64,000 nucleotides of DNA from Epiperipatus broadwayi. Lineage: Eukaryota; Onychophora; Udeonychophora; Euonychophora; Peripatidae. Positions 35,000-48,111 of the stretch are shown in pieces (position 1 is the stretch's first letter; each line of letters opens with the position of its first letter). Made by a program: the position numbers and the translations under genes. The stretch lies in NCBI GenBank assembly GCA_028023455.1, contig JAQFVV010006425.1, forward strand, positions 1,116,001 through 1,180,000, given 5' to 3'. The notes beneath the pieces were generated by a model. The model saw only the letters and a list, made by a program, of their open reading frames with translations. It was not told the origin of the DNA and made no database searches.

Positions 35000-35450
35000 G
35001 TGCATTTGAATAAATTTATAAATTTTAATAAATAAATTTATTTTTTACTAATAGTTTCATTACATTCCTTATAAAATTTCCAATAAAATGATATAAAATG
35101 ACTTAACTATAGTTCAAAATATCAGAAAGTGTCATCAATGATATTGTTTATTTTGCTAAGAAACCTTATAAAAGATGTTTTTTTGCAATGTGTGCATATA
35201 CTGAATGAAAAAAAAATAACAGACATAAATAATTCAGGCTGTAAATGACTTAGATTCTATACATTCTATACATAATGTATGTAGCTGAACTGAAAAGGTT
35301 TAGATTTAGTCCACTGTAAAGTATTCACAAAAATATTGTCATCACTTTGTGGAAAAGATTTTATTTTGTATGTGGATTCTACATAAAATGCAAAATCAAA
35401 TGATTACAGCAAAAAGATTACTTACAAATAATAATGTTATTGTAATGCAG
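35000..35450. other. AT-rich DNA, no gene seen
   Basis: No feature was recognised before the AT repeat. Confidence 0.5.
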
Positions 35451-35456
35451 GAAAAG

Positions 35457-35458
<2 letters not shown>

Positions 35459-35547
<89 letters not shown>
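35459..35547. repeat. (AT)44 microsatellite
   Basis: An uninterrupted 89 bp alternating AT tract. It can extrude as a cruciform. The 77-residue frame over it (Tyr-Ile repeats) is a product of the repeat. Confidence 0.98.
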
Positions 35548-35550
<3 letters not shown>

Positions 35551-36151
35551 GCAAGCATAACTCTCAACAGAATTATTTATGAATCACCATCTTCTAATCA
35601 TAAAGATGTTGAATAGAGCTGGCACATCAATCAATATTTCTGAAGAAGCAATGTAAGGTAAAGCTTCAAGATCTACCTTGCCTATCTCAATTTTAATTGA
35701 TAAGAACTAAACAGCCTCTCTGAGCAATTTTGCTGTGTGATCATCATTCCACATAGCCAAAAAACTTTCTTATTCATTTTAAAAATGCAACACTTTTTTT
35801 ATAAATGTAATACTATTGGAAACGCAGCTTAAGTACCCAATCACTGGCTGTACAAGAAGTTGCATTTTTAGCTATGTAAACTCTTTATGATGTGCACAAC
35901 AATGATTGCTATCTGTGCACTCCCATTATTTTCCCTTCAATTTCTCATTTGAATCATCATAGTTACATTGTTTTATGATCAATAAATTTAGTGATTGCTT
36001 AATCAACTAATGTTTCTTTATGCAGCTGTAAATTTTATATTACACTGTATAAATATTTGTTGTAACAGCATACATTTATGCTATTACATCACTGTCAAAT
36101 AATAAATGACATATCGACAAATAAAACCAAGTACAATTTTTTTAAAAAAAA

Positions 36152-36384
<233 letters not shown>

Positions 36385-36389
36385 GTTGT

Positions 36390-38035
36390 TTAAACCAATA
36401 TACATAAATTGCACAGATAGAAAACTAATAAATAATTACTTAAAAGTAAGTTAAAGTAAAAAAGTAAAAATCTAAAAATAAAAGATTAGTATTTTTTTTT
36501 CAAAAGTGATCTATAAATTTCTTCTATAATTAAAAATATTAATTAGTTTCTATTAAAAAAAAAGTATGTTTAAATTTTAAATAAAGTGGAAATGATTGTT
36601 CTATTAAAATGTAATAAATGTAAAGCAAATGAGTCCTTGGGGCACTTAAACAATGCAAAGTCAGATAAGAGAGCAAAATTAAAAGATTATGGTATTTCCC
36701 ACTTTGGAGCAGACTAAACCAATGCAGTTATCAACAAACACATGGTCCAGAAAGGAAAGCCATCATGGCCAATAAGATTGGAGCAACATCAGGAGCAATT
36801 GATATGAAAATTTGGTGATAAGGAAGGCCTAATACTATATAAAAATAATTGAATAGATGAATGAATTATTGATTAACTAGTGATTGACTATTGATTGAAT
36901 GGTGGTGACCTCACAATTTAGAAGTCTTGAAATATATTTCATTTATTGAATAATGGTTCCTGAATGAATGGAAAGCAGCAGCTTCATTCCCAAGGAGGAC
37001 AATTCACAAAATGTGATAGCTAGAATAGACTTCCATAAATCTTCCAAAATCTGGAGGATTCATAAAGACTTACCATGGAAAGTATAAACTTTGATATTCA
37101 ATATGAACTTTTAGATATCTTAAACATTCAATTAGTAACCTAAGAGTAACTTCTAAATAAGATCTTATCTGATGAGTAAATGAACTCCAAATTAATCATT
37201 AATATTTTTCTTTTATATATAACATTTGCTATCAATCATTTCCATTTTTGTTAACTAAATTATTAAAGTGTAAGTTAGGTGTAGATGGCTGCATAGATTT
37301 GTTAAGTTTAGATTAGATAAATGGGGTTAATTTTAGACTATTTATTTTGTAGCTGAATCGATGCTAGGGGGAGGGATACATGGTGTGTCATGTCAATGTA
37401 ATCTGAAGCATGTTAGCATACAGGGCTTAGTACCCAACTGAATGCATTTTTCAAAATGTGTAGCAATCATGTTGTTATTGGTGATAGGGATATTCCCTAT
37501 GCCATTTTATTCCTTATGCTCTATAGATTGGGACTATAAATTAATGATGGCCACTCTCCCTCCATTTGGAGCATTTTGTTTTCTCAATATTTTTATATAT
37601 GATTCCTTCACCAAACAGATGTGTATTCCTGTACTGGACAAGTATCAATTATTTAATAACATCATGCTGCAGACTCACATTCCTGGCAGCATGGTTTTAT
37701 GCTAACATTTTCGTGTTGATTTGGTTGTGTCTATCTATCATGAAGTTAGCATGGGTTTAACTGCAAACTTTTTAGCCTGAGGTCAAATAATTTGAAAGTC
37801 TTTAAGTGTGTATTCTATGCCATCTATTTATGCTTAAAATATTAAATTATATAAAAACTTCCATCGGTGCATATTAAAATAAATATGATTTAAATCTATC
37901 AAATAGTGTTAATGTATGCCTCAAATCTTTTATATATATGTGCATAATAAATTATCATCTTATTAGTGGTGACAGTGACTTATTATTTTATGTTTTAAAA
38001 TATATAGTTCAATATAAGTAAAAATAAGTGATATT
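36390..38035. other. No gene called; possible decayed coding patch at 37440-37760
   Basis: At 37442-37705 an 87-residue frame begins with a hydrophobic stretch and continues with WDYKLMMATLPPFGAF, and another frame overlaps it at 37566-37760. The base composition is less AT-rich than the surroundings. No protein family is recognised; it may be an old transposon fragment. Confidence 0.4.
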
Positions 38036-38039
38036 TTAA

Positions 38040-38198
38040 GCTCATCTTCCCCCTGAGCTAGTGGCAGGGGCTTTTGGTTTGATAAAAGAGTAACCCCTCC
38101 TGTATATATCTGCTGTCGTTATAAATTTTCTAGGTTTGAATAGCCTTGTGATGCCCTTGCATGGCAGATAGATTTGGGAGATTCTGTCGACCATTATA
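38040..38198 (-). repeat. Old terminal fragment of the TGTAAC LTR family
   Basis: Plus-strand words here match the reverse complement of the first 165 bp of the LTRs at 2779 and 5708, in the same order: CCTGAGCTAGTGGCAGGGGC (LTR: CACTGAGCTAGTGACATGGG), TATCTGCTGTCGTTATAAAT (LTR: TATCTGCCTACTTTATAAAT), TCTAGGTTTGAATAGCC (LTR: TCTAGGTTCAAATGCC) and ATGCCC. The terminal bases read TTATA where the LTRs have TTACA, and the fragment abuts (AT)n, as do the other copies. Confidence 0.65.
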
Positions 38199-38277
38199 AT
38201 ATATATACATATATTACTTAAGTAGTAAGTGTAATAATGTTCAAGGCTAAATGGGTTTATAAATAACCATTAAACCA

Positions 38278-38360
38278 GGCAACAATCTCAAACTGTTGTC
38301 AAGGCAATCTCCTTTGAACAATAAAGGATTCCACTTTACAACAGTTTGTGGTTGTTGATT
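38278..38360. repeat. Short foldback (nested hairpin)
   Basis: The arm CAACAATCTCAAACTGTTGT (38280-38299) faces its near-perfect inverse at 38338-38357. A smaller inverted repeat (AATCTCCTTT / AAAGGATT) sits between them. It could be a small MITE or an RNA hairpin. Confidence 0.65.
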
Positions 38361-38364
38361 GTTA

Positions 38365-39460
38365 TTGATATTGGAATTGTCTAAGTTCTGACTGGTGTTA
38401 ATGATTATACATGTATGAGTAATTTTATATATTCAATGCTATCATAGAAATAAACAATTCACAACATGGCACAATTTTTTAATGATGCATTTTTTGACAT
38501 ATTTTTAATTTTTTTAATAATTTTTACAATTTTTTTTATAAATGTAAAGTAAATAAAAACATACAAAATTTACTACTTATATGATATTAGAAATTCAGGC
38601 TGGAATTATTAGAAGTTATGAGGATGAAAAGTCTATTTTACCACTAGCTTTTGTAAGTACAAGTTGCTCATCCTTTTCATTTTTTCACTGCTAAAAAAAT
38701 TAACTTATCTTTCAAAAACATCTAAATTAGAATTACTAGATGATAATGTATTGAGATCCACAAATTAGAAAAAAAAAGTTAATGCTAGAATATGAGTCCT
38801 AATCTACAAATTTAATGTAGTCTTATTATTATAAAATTGAATAAGTAAAGAGGAAAAAAAAAGATACATAACTCTTAAAAGAGGCAAAAAATAAAGAGAA
38901 TGTCATAATTCATACATGTAGTCCACTTAATTTTCCTACTACTATGAAATAAAAAGAAAAAAAATTATAAATGATTTATTAATGCAGATATCTAAAGATT
39001 GAAGTTGGCTTATTACACCACTGGAATTACAGCTAATTGAGTTTTCAATTGGTTGATTTTATTTCTCTCAGCTTCTGTTCTGCGACTCTAAAACTGATTC
39101 CATAATTATACAAATTAAATATATATTATATTTAATATTAAAACTAGCATTTAAATAAAGTCAAAATCCTTTGATATAAAAAAATTAGTTTGGAAAAAAT
39201 AAATAAAAATATACCTTTCATCTTTACAAACATTATAAAAATGTATACCACATTTACAATTGTTCTTTTTCCCTGATTATATTCACCATCTTGATATAAT
39301 AATTACATTATAGATTGATATTTTAAAAAATAAACCACTAAATTGCATTAAACCATATCAAACTAATGACTGGCACACAGTAATATCACTTCATGATTGA
39401 ATCTTTGTAAACCAAATATAACAAACAACCTTGTTGCAATCTCAAAGCAAACAGTTCCTT
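38365..39460. other. AT-rich DNA, no gene seen
   Basis: No feature was recognised. Confidence 0.55.
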
Positions 39461-39721
39461 GTAATTGTTAATAAAACTATTAGCATGTTTATATAATATG
39501 AAGTGGATAACTGAAGGGAATTTAAAAATCTGTTTCAAATCTCCTCTACGTTGCTATACTTATGTAACTTTATTTATTAACATATTAACGAAAAACAGAC
39601 ATTATATTCCTGTATCAATATATGTAATATATAGGGTATATGAGTACAGATTTTCACACTACCCACCACTCTCCACTCTATCTCATAACACTGATACACT
39701 TGAACACATATATGTTGAAAA

Positions 39722-39786
39722 GATAAATAATCAGCAATATCTGTATTCCATGCTAAATCAGCAATCATCAGTTGGTCCAGATTATC
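39722..39786 (-). ncRNA. Hammerhead ribozyme, copy 1 (core mutated)
   Basis: Read on the minus strand: stem I half GATAATCTGGACCAA, core CTGATGA, stem II TGCT/AGCA with loop GATTT, then GGAA where the core needs GAAA. An ATACAGAT stem III stretch, A at the cleavage position and the second stem I half TTGCT...TTATC follow. The GAAA to GGAA change and the TTGCT mismatch in stem I suggest this copy no longer cleaves. The other three copies show what the parent looked like. Confidence 0.72.
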
Positions 39787-39830
39787 TATTCTACACATAT
39801 ATGCAATAAGTGTTCAGATATATATATATA

Positions 39831-40312
39831 TATTGAACCTGATTAAAATCCGGTTCAATGGTGTTGTTATTAAACAAAAAAAAAAAAAAAAGAAATTTAT
39901 TAAGCTTTTAATTTTAATTAAACGTTTAGGGTTTAAATTTTCATTATTATTTAAAAAGAATGCGTGTATCAAAACACAAGTGTTTATATGTAAAACGGAT
40001 CGCCTGTTTTTAAATCCATTTGATTTAAAAACAGCCTGGCTAGCTAATTACATTCCTGTTGCTTTTATTTTGATTATTGCAAACAATTATTATAGCGGAG
40101 ATTTGATTTTTATGTTGTTGTTTTCATTTCAATAAACCCTGGGTAGAATTCCTAGATAGATTGAGCAGGAGATTAATATTTGCCCTGCCTAAGGCGAAGA
40201 AATTGAACAACAAGGACAGTGTTTCGTGGGAAATGGAGCAACGTATAAATAGCCCCGAAAATTTGGAGTGTCAGAATTTATTGTTTGTTGATAGACTAGC
40301 TGTTTATCAAGT
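39831..40312. mobile_element. Unclassified insertion inside ribozyme repeat copy 1
   Basis: About 480 bp separates two halves that are contiguous in sister copies at 48121 and 59534. The left end begins with an inverted repeat, TTGAACC...GGTTCAA (39832-39857), followed by an A run near 39880-39890. It includes a 100-residue frame (39833-40135) with no recognised domain. Both junctions lie in TA-rich sequence, so no clean target-site duplication can be read. The class is unknown. Confidence 0.55.
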
Positions 40313-40499
40313 ATAATATATATATTAAGATAGCCAATCTTCATATTTTAATGGACAGGCTTCAATCCACTTCACACTCCAACTTTTCAATTGTCCATCC
40401 AATTAAAACCCAATACATTAATATTATTTTTGTTTGAATTTATTAACTAAGTATTGTTATTGATATGTGAATGTACTTCTTTCAAAATATTATAATTAT

Positions 40500-40735
40500 T
40501 AACTTCAATTATTTTATAAATATTGGTAAACAAAAATAGATTAAAAACTAGATTTAAACAACATTTAAATGATAGAAATTCAAATGTATATATACATTAT
40601 AAAGAATTTGGACATAAAAAATTTGATATTAGAATGTTGGAAAAGATTAAAAACTATAGAGAAAGGATGGTAAAAGAATATTTTTATATAAAAGGTATAA
40701 ACCTATTTTAAATAGGATTAATGGTGTTAGATAGG
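40500..40735 (+). pseudogene. GIY-YIG endonuclease fragment of another retroelement family
   Basis: A 62-residue frame (40523-40711) contains LKTRFKQHLNDRNSNVYIHY, FGHKKFDIRMLEKI and RERMVKEYFYIKGINLF. This is the second half of a GIY-YIG domain: R..H after the YIG strand, a GH...F.I strand, then the ER...E.YWI-like helix with a conserved Glu. The first strand with GIY/YIG is missing. It differs in sequence from the four PLE copies and from the frame at 55173, so it is a third GIY-YIG lineage in the window. The domain is typical of PLEs, but homing-type GIY-YIG origin is not excluded. Confidence 0.6.
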
Positions 40736-41224
40736 AATATAAAATAAAATGTAATTCATATGGAATGTTTAAATTGTAAATTGTTAAAGGATAGAGAAAT
40801 AATTTCCATAGTTTTTAAATAGATTTAAAAGTATAGATAGGAATTGCAGCTAATTGATATGGAAGTTAGATAAAATAGTTAAAGGAGAAATAAATTTATA
40901 ATTGAGGGTGGGTTAAAGGGATTTAAATAGTATTTTGTTTACTGGTGTTTTAGATGGTTTCTAATATTTTTTGAAAATTTATGCTTGGTGTGTAAAAAGG
41001 AAGTTTTATAATAAAGGGAGAAGAGGGAGGAAGATGTAAGTAAAATATAATAATGTATAGTTAATATGTTTTATTATTGTGGATTTGATGTGTTAATGTT
41101 TGATATATGAAAGACATTTGCATTTAGAGTATTATGTAGAGATATGTATTTTTTTGTTATAGTTCTTTGAATATGAGTGTAATGGGGGGGGGGAACAATT
41201 GAAAGGTTGGGAATTTATAATATT

Positions 41225-41226
<2 letters not shown>

Positions 41227-41260
<34 letters not shown>
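41227..41260. repeat. (AT)17 microsatellite
   Basis: A pure alternating AT tract, preceded by a poly-G run of about nine bases near 41184. Confidence 0.95.
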
Positions 41261-41263
<3 letters not shown>

Positions 41264-41314
41264 TAAAAAATAGATATCACATGACTTATATAGATTGCAT
41301 TACCAATATATAAT

Positions 41315-41412
41315 ATGTAAAGAGCCTGGTAATAGCCCTTGTAGCATTTATCATTAAAAAATAAATAAATAAGCTTGTTTAGAGCTATTAGCAGACTCTT
41401 TATATATATATA
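41315..41412 (+). repeat. Fragment of the 53878-54600 repeat, without ribozyme
   Basis: CTTGTAGCATTTATCATTAA followed by AAGCTTGTTTAGAGCTATTA and GCAGACTCTT matches the segment after each hammerhead at 54050-54110 and 54470-54530. The hammerhead part is missing here. Confidence 0.7.
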
Positions 41413-41419
41413 TGGAAAT

Positions 41420-42850
41420 AAAGTTTTTGGAAAGAAGTTAGAAGTTTGTGAAGTTATTTATAATGTTAGAGAACATATATATTTTAAAGAAGAAACTGAT
41501 TGTTTAATTTGTTATTGTAATACATATTCATAAATCTATTATAGTTTGCTCTCCTTTAATGACTATATAATTGATCACTGATGATATGCATTATACAATC
41601 TGTGTATTTTAGCACACAATAAAATACATGCACATGTATTTATGAATTGCCTATTTCAGATTCTTAGTGCAGAGCATAATCGTTATCATACACTTTAAAA
41701 ATCAAAAACACAAATATAAAAATGCATATAAAATTAATTATCGCATATATTTGAGTTTTAAACACTAATTATATAGCTCAATTTTAGGGAAATTTAAAAC
41801 TGAACTTTGGAAGCATAAAATAAAAATTATAAATACTCTAAAAAAAAAAAACTCACTAAAAATAACAGATAATTAATTTATTTATTCCATATTCAGAATT
41901 GTACACTTGGTAACCATTTTTTACTTTATGTTTCTAGATCATAATAAAAACTGAAATTGTATTTTAAAAAACGTATAAATTTTGTACTAACAAAAATCAT
42001 AAAAGTTTGTATATTGTTCAATTGATATTCAAAACGAAAACCTTTATTTGGATGTTTTGTTTTTTATGACAATAAACCACAAACAAATACTCAATATAAA
42101 AAAGTATCTGGTATTTTGTATCCATATATGGTGTATCAGTTGATTATATTCATAACAGAATTTATATTTGTTGATATTTTTACGGTTTTTTTTTTCATTT
42201 TCTTACGGTAATGTTAATTAGCTTTCTAACATTATATTTTAAACTTGTGGCTCAAATTATTATATATACACAGCATTATAAGTGTGTTATTTTTGATTAT
42301 TTTCTAATAGTTTGATGAAATAATATCCACCGTTGTCAAGATAAACTTTTCAAAGAAAAACCATTAAATCTGAAATAGTAATGAGATTGAGTGTAAGGTA
42401 AAGAATGAGACTAAGCATAAAGGAAACCTAATTTTGATAATGCTAAAATGCTTGCAAACTTAAAAAAGTATGATTTGAGAACCAGAGACAATTGAAATAT
42501 TAAAAAACCAACTGGTTTAAGTAGAGCTGATGGAGCACAACATATTCCACCCTTATGGAGACTACTTACTTTATTTCTTTATTCTTCTACAATCTTGAAA
42601 TCAATTATTGATGAAACTGAAGAGAGTAAACATTTTGTTAATCCATATATTTTGAATGCTCATCTACTTCATACTCAATCTCATTTTTTATCTTTCATGC
42701 AATCTCATTACTATTTGAGGTGTAATGGTTTAGTATTGAAAAGTTAACCTTGACAATGGTAAATGCTATTCCATTAAAACATTGAGAAGTAATCAAAAAT
42801 AACCCATAGTTTAACCTAAAAAACTACTTTATTTACATCATAGAACTGTA
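41420..42850. other. AT-rich DNA, no gene seen
   Basis: No gene is supported. At about 42500-42640 a stretch reads LTGLSRADGAQHIPPLWRLL with stops nearby; its family is not recognised. Confidence 0.45.
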
Positions 42851-42855
42851 AAAAG

Positions 42856-42858
<3 letters not shown>

Positions 42859-42914
<56 letters not shown>
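42859..42914. repeat. (AT)28 microsatellite
   Basis: A pure alternating AT tract. Confidence 0.97.
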
Positions 42915-42917
<3 letters not shown>

Positions 42918-42919
42918 GC

Positions 42920-45900
42920 TCCATTTATTGGTACACCCATCATAAAAATAAATTGGGAATAAACTGTATTGTATATAATTTTACATTTTATAAAACAAAA
43001 TTAAAAAAAATAATATTCACTTATTGAATTATGAAAAATAACAGTATTTTAATTACCCTAGGATTTGAACTTGGACTTAAATAATTTAAACTAGTATAAA
43101 AGTTCAATTTTATTAAGATATTTATGTTTAAAGGTATTTAAATGATAAAATAAAAAATTATAAGTTAATAATATTTCATAATAAAAAAATCATTTGATAA
43201 TAATTAAAATGATAAAGAAATTCTAGCCTAATTTGATAAAGGGAAATATGTGTTATATGGATGAATAATTATGTCTATGCACATTTGGGATTAATTACCA
43301 ATAACTGTTTCTGGTAAAATCTTAAGTTAATTTCTAACATAACTGAGTAACCCTAATTTTTTGAATTTTGTGATTAAATGTTCTTAAGATTAATCTCAAA
43401 TTTAATCTGTATGAAATACAAATAATTTAAATTGTAGTTTTATTAAATTCAGTAAAGGTATTGTTTTTTTTTTTTTAAATAATATTTGCTTTTAAAAATA
43501 GTTCATCTAAAAGCAAGTCACTAAATATTCAAAATCAATGAAATGGGAAAATTTTAACCAATGAGAATGCACCATTCAAAGTACATAAATAAGCAGATGA
43601 TATTTGTAGGAAAAAGTTTTTTTTTGAGGACAGAAATAAGTTACAGAAGTAAAATATAAACCAAGTAACTGAGTTTTATTTTGGTTGGAAAAAAAGTTGT
43701 TGTTTTTTTCACCTCATTATTATTTTTTTAAAGAAACAAGTGATTAAGAATGATCAATTTAAAGACTTTATATTTTATAATGGCAAGTTTTCAGTAAGAT
43801 GCACAACTAAAACAAAGGAAATCTCTGCTGGCTAAAAACGGTCATCAATTAATTCACTGGAGTATTCTAAAATCATTATATTAAGAAAATAATAAACCAA
43901 TGGAAAGAAAAAATTATATGTGTACCAATGTTTTACCAAGAAATATCAAAATAGGAGGACTGAACTATAAGTAATATGTTAATATATAATTGTAGGATTA
44001 AGCAAGGTCCAATATGTAGGCTTTTTAAATGTTTTCATATTTATGAAAGACTAAAATGTAATAGATACATGAATAATAGAAAAATCAGTTGTGACAAAGC
44101 TAAAGATATGATTATCAAGATAATTGAAATTAAGTTAAAAATAAACCTGAATGGAAATATTTATATATTAAAAAGTGTGGTTAATATTCAAATGTAAGGT
44201 ATGAATGTTTCTCTGAATACAAATTTCGCGAGTAGAAAAAAAAATTTAAACATATTCTCATCAACGATAAGTATAAGGAAAATTTTATGATAAACTATAG
44301 ATAGAGTTCAATGAAAAAATAATAGCATTTTACTGGGAGATTGAAACATTTAATTATTAGTACTGTCAATGGAAAAAAAAATCAATATGTAAAGGAAGAA
44401 AAAAGTAAAATAAATCATGATCAGTGACATTAGTTTCCAGGAAAATCCAAACTATGTTGAAAATAATTTTATTTTATTATGTATAAGAAGATGGCACAAT
44501 CTGTGATCTTTTACATGTGAATATTACTAAGGAATACATTGAAAATAATATGAAGATCAGTATTATCAATGTGAAATAGAGCTAAATAAAATATATTACA
44601 CAGATGAAAAGTAACCTGTGTTCTTAGAAAAAAAAAAGAAACATAAACCTGGTGGATAGCATAAGAACATTAAAAATTCCATCATTTTACTAGTGTTAAA
44701 TAAATATCAAAGGAGGAAAAGGGATAAGAAGATTGGTATGTGACAAGTAGAACGCATGAAAAGAAAGAAGAACAATTGAGATATTAATAAAATTTATGTT
44801 GTTGTTTTTTTTTTTTTTGATAAACTGGTATATTCAAAAGAAGAAAAAGATTAATAGGTGGATAATTCTGAAAATGTCCTTGATTGCTTTTATGGCATGA
44901 GACAAATAGAAATTGGAAAGTATGACTTAAATTATTAGATAAGACTGGGATAAATCTTTTTTATTCGATGCAGATATCACTAAAGAGTGGTTTATATATA
45001 TTCAGCAAATATTCTGATTGGTAAATAAAGATTAGTGGAGGAAGAGATAAATATTCAGATTGGATATGAAAAAGGATGAAATGTATTTATTGTAGTTTTA
45101 TGATATTATTGAGTAATAAACCCATAAAAATTAAGTAAGGTAAAGGGAGAGATCAAATGACTAATATCATAAAATAAACACAGATAAAATGTAATCGCTC
45201 ATAATATTATAATAAAATTATTTTACTTAAGACTAAAATATCAATCGATGTCTTTTTTAAAAAAAAATATCTTGTTTTCATTACAATATATGAAGTATAC
45301 TTAATAAAAAATAAGTGGTTATTAAAAAAGGATTGATTGTTTAAGACACATATTATTTGATAAGTACAAGTAACAAAATTCAATATTGCACATTTGATTG
45401 TATTATCAAGAAATTTTATTTTGAATAGCTCATTGCTGGTAAGGTAAATAAATATAAATGATTAATTCTTTTAAGTATCTCATTATATTAAATTGTTGAA
45501 TAAATGTTTCATTGTTTTATGTTAATTTATTTATTAATTCTATTGCATTATTAAACTTTGTACATAATACGTTATTAAAATTAATGTTTTAAATTTACAC
45601 TAAGTGTCTAAAGTTGCATTTTTTTTTTGGGGGGGGGAATCATCATCACTACACCACCACTGGAAAGTATTAATTGTTATATGCATATTAATCAAAAATA
45701 TGATTTGAAATTTGGAAGAAAAATTGATGCAGTATAATATATTGTATTACAATTAACTAGATAAATATTTATTGAATTGAATATTAAATAATTGCAAACT
45801 GCTTTGATAACATCATCCATCACTCAAATACATTGCAAATGTAACAAAGTATATTTATTGTTAAGAAATCATATCAATAATAGAGAGCATGAAATGAAAT

Positions 45901-48110
45901 CCTAGTATAGTTGTAATTACAGAAGAATGTTATGAGTCATCTTTAAAATATCATGCTACTTATAGAGTTGGGTAAAATATCCCTTGATATTCTATAGGTG
46001 GTATAAATAGTTAATTAAAATCAATGATAATCCTGAGATCTCCTTAGAATAATATTGTTATTATGATTATTCTTAATGATAGTGTTACAAAAGTAATAAT
46101 AATAAAAGATTACCATACAATAAAATAATAAAACAACTTATTGAGTAGGTTAATTTAAATTTCACAATTATAGATATTTTATTCTATTTATTTAAGCAAT
46201 ATTGTTAGTCATGAGCATACTTGGATACTGAATAAGGAGGAGTGTCTAGGTACTCTTATGCCATTGGATAAATATTTTAGTGTTTATTTAATGTTAAAGG
46301 GTGTGTAATCTTGTTAATAGGTTAGGTGAGTTTCACAATTGTTAATATTGATTAAATATAGTTGAGCAAATGGTAAGAGTATTAAATGGTACCTAGATAA
46401 AGTCATAGTATATCCTAATGTAGGGACTTGACATATCTTCTAGGGGTCAGCAGGTTACAATATATACACACAAAGAGTATTTCAGTATTAAAGTTTTAAA
46501 TAAACAGATAAGCATATGAATATTATAACTTACACCTCACAAATGTGACAATATTGTTTGATACTCTAATATTTACACAATATCTACATTAATTGCACAA
46601 ATATTCATTTAATGAGAAAAAAAGTATTTCTGTACAATTTGTTCACTGCAGAAACATTCATTATAGAAGACCCCATGAGATTCACAAAAAAACATTGTAC
46701 CATAAGTTATATAAAGTAATAATTGTATTTTATTGTGTACATGATTCTCTGAGAAACTTTTTATTTATTTTTGCTTAATTCATATAATAAATGTTCAATA
46801 AACATATATATTATTTATTTGTTTACAAGTGATTAAATAATGCCAGCTTTATTTTTACTCATATATCAGAAAAAATCTTAAACATTACTAAGTTCATTTG
46901 TTAACATTATCTTTATTTTTTATTACCAAAATTGATACATTCACTTGGCCAACATATAAATATTATTTTTTAACTAAACCTTGTTTTGTTAGACTGCTCA
47001 AAGGTACATTAACCATTCTCATGATGAAATCCTTATTTCTTCATACTGGTCCTTACTTTATTCAATATATTTTTTTTATATTCTGTTTGAGCATTGCATA
47101 TCTTTTAATTAATTAGATTATGTTATGATATAATGAATATATTATCACTTCAGCTTAAGTAAATATTTTCTAACATTTGTTATCAACAAATCTTAGATTG
47201 TTTAAACCCCACTTCCATCAATTTTAAATTTACATTTATCTTAATCCAAACTGGTTTTCTGCTTTACATAAACACTATATCAGTTGAATAGATAGGATAA
47301 TAATATGCATTTCTTGCTTATCTCTTTGCTAATAAAAACTCAAACTTTTTCACCTTAGTGCCATTTAATAACTTCTAGTATTATACAATAAGTAATAATA
47401 ATAAAGAAATGTAGGTTAATCAATTTTGTAAAACTTTATATAATTTACATAGTCAATTAAATTTTGTCTTATAAACAAAAAGTCCTTATATGTTGTTTCT
47501 AATGTTTTTGTTTTTTTTTTTTTTTTGTTTTTTTCATTAGCTAATGCCCTTCAATGTGATGTTTCTACTTTCTGGGTATTTCCTAAAATAATTTTGTGCA
47601 TGTAGAAGTTTTTTTGCTATGTAAAGGTATAATCTTTGCTAAGTAATTTTTATCATAATCTAAATTGTATATTGAGCAAAAAGTATAGATTGATATTTTA
47701 TGCAACTGATTAAGATGCCTCTGTTTGCTAAAAAAATATTTTATCCTGTCTATAATCCACTATGTATTTTTCCAGATATTTGTATACTTTGATAAGACCT
47801 TTTAATTGATGTTTCTTGTATTCCTCAAGATTTTTTAAAATAAAGCTACCACACCTAGTGGTTAACTATCAGATAATAAACCAATTATAAATCAGAACAT
47901 ATCTTATTTAAAGGTTATTATTCTAAATTGATTTCATTTTTTTAAAATCATAGCTATTTGCTGAAATTTGATTTAGTTCTCATGAAATCCTTAAAATTAC
48001 ATTTTGTTTATCTAAGTTTTTATTTTCAGTTTAATTGCAATTATAATATTTGTCTTTTGTTTTTCTTTGGAATTTCTTGCCTTTTTTAAAATAATCTTTA
48101 TTCTTTTTCA
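42920..48110. other. 5.2 kb of AT-rich DNA without recognised genes
   Basis: The longest frames are 73 (43976-44197), 61 (46593-46778) and 72 residues (46898-47116), none with a recognised motif. The zone 43750-45250 has many short Lys- and Asn-rich frames and could be a decayed transposon ORF, but no diagnostic signature is visible. Poly-G near 45630 and a long T run near 47511 are present. Confidence 0.5.
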
Positions 48111-48111
48111 T

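Larger units (their letters stand above)
39632..40415 (-). mobile_element. Ribozyme-bearing tRNA-like repeat, copy 1, split by an insertion
   Basis: Two separate blocks, 39632-39830 and about 40313-40415, together correspond to one copy of the family described at 59534-59895. The right block carries the body (TTTTAATGGACAGGCTTCA, CCAACTTTTCAATTGTCCAT). The left block carries the hammerhead and the tRNA-like region. Between them is about 480 bp of unrelated sequence. Strand is set by the hammerhead. Confidence 0.78.

Noticed and set aside
35349-35582. 77-residue frame with Tyr-Ile repeats
   Set aside because: It is a reading of the (AT)44 tract.
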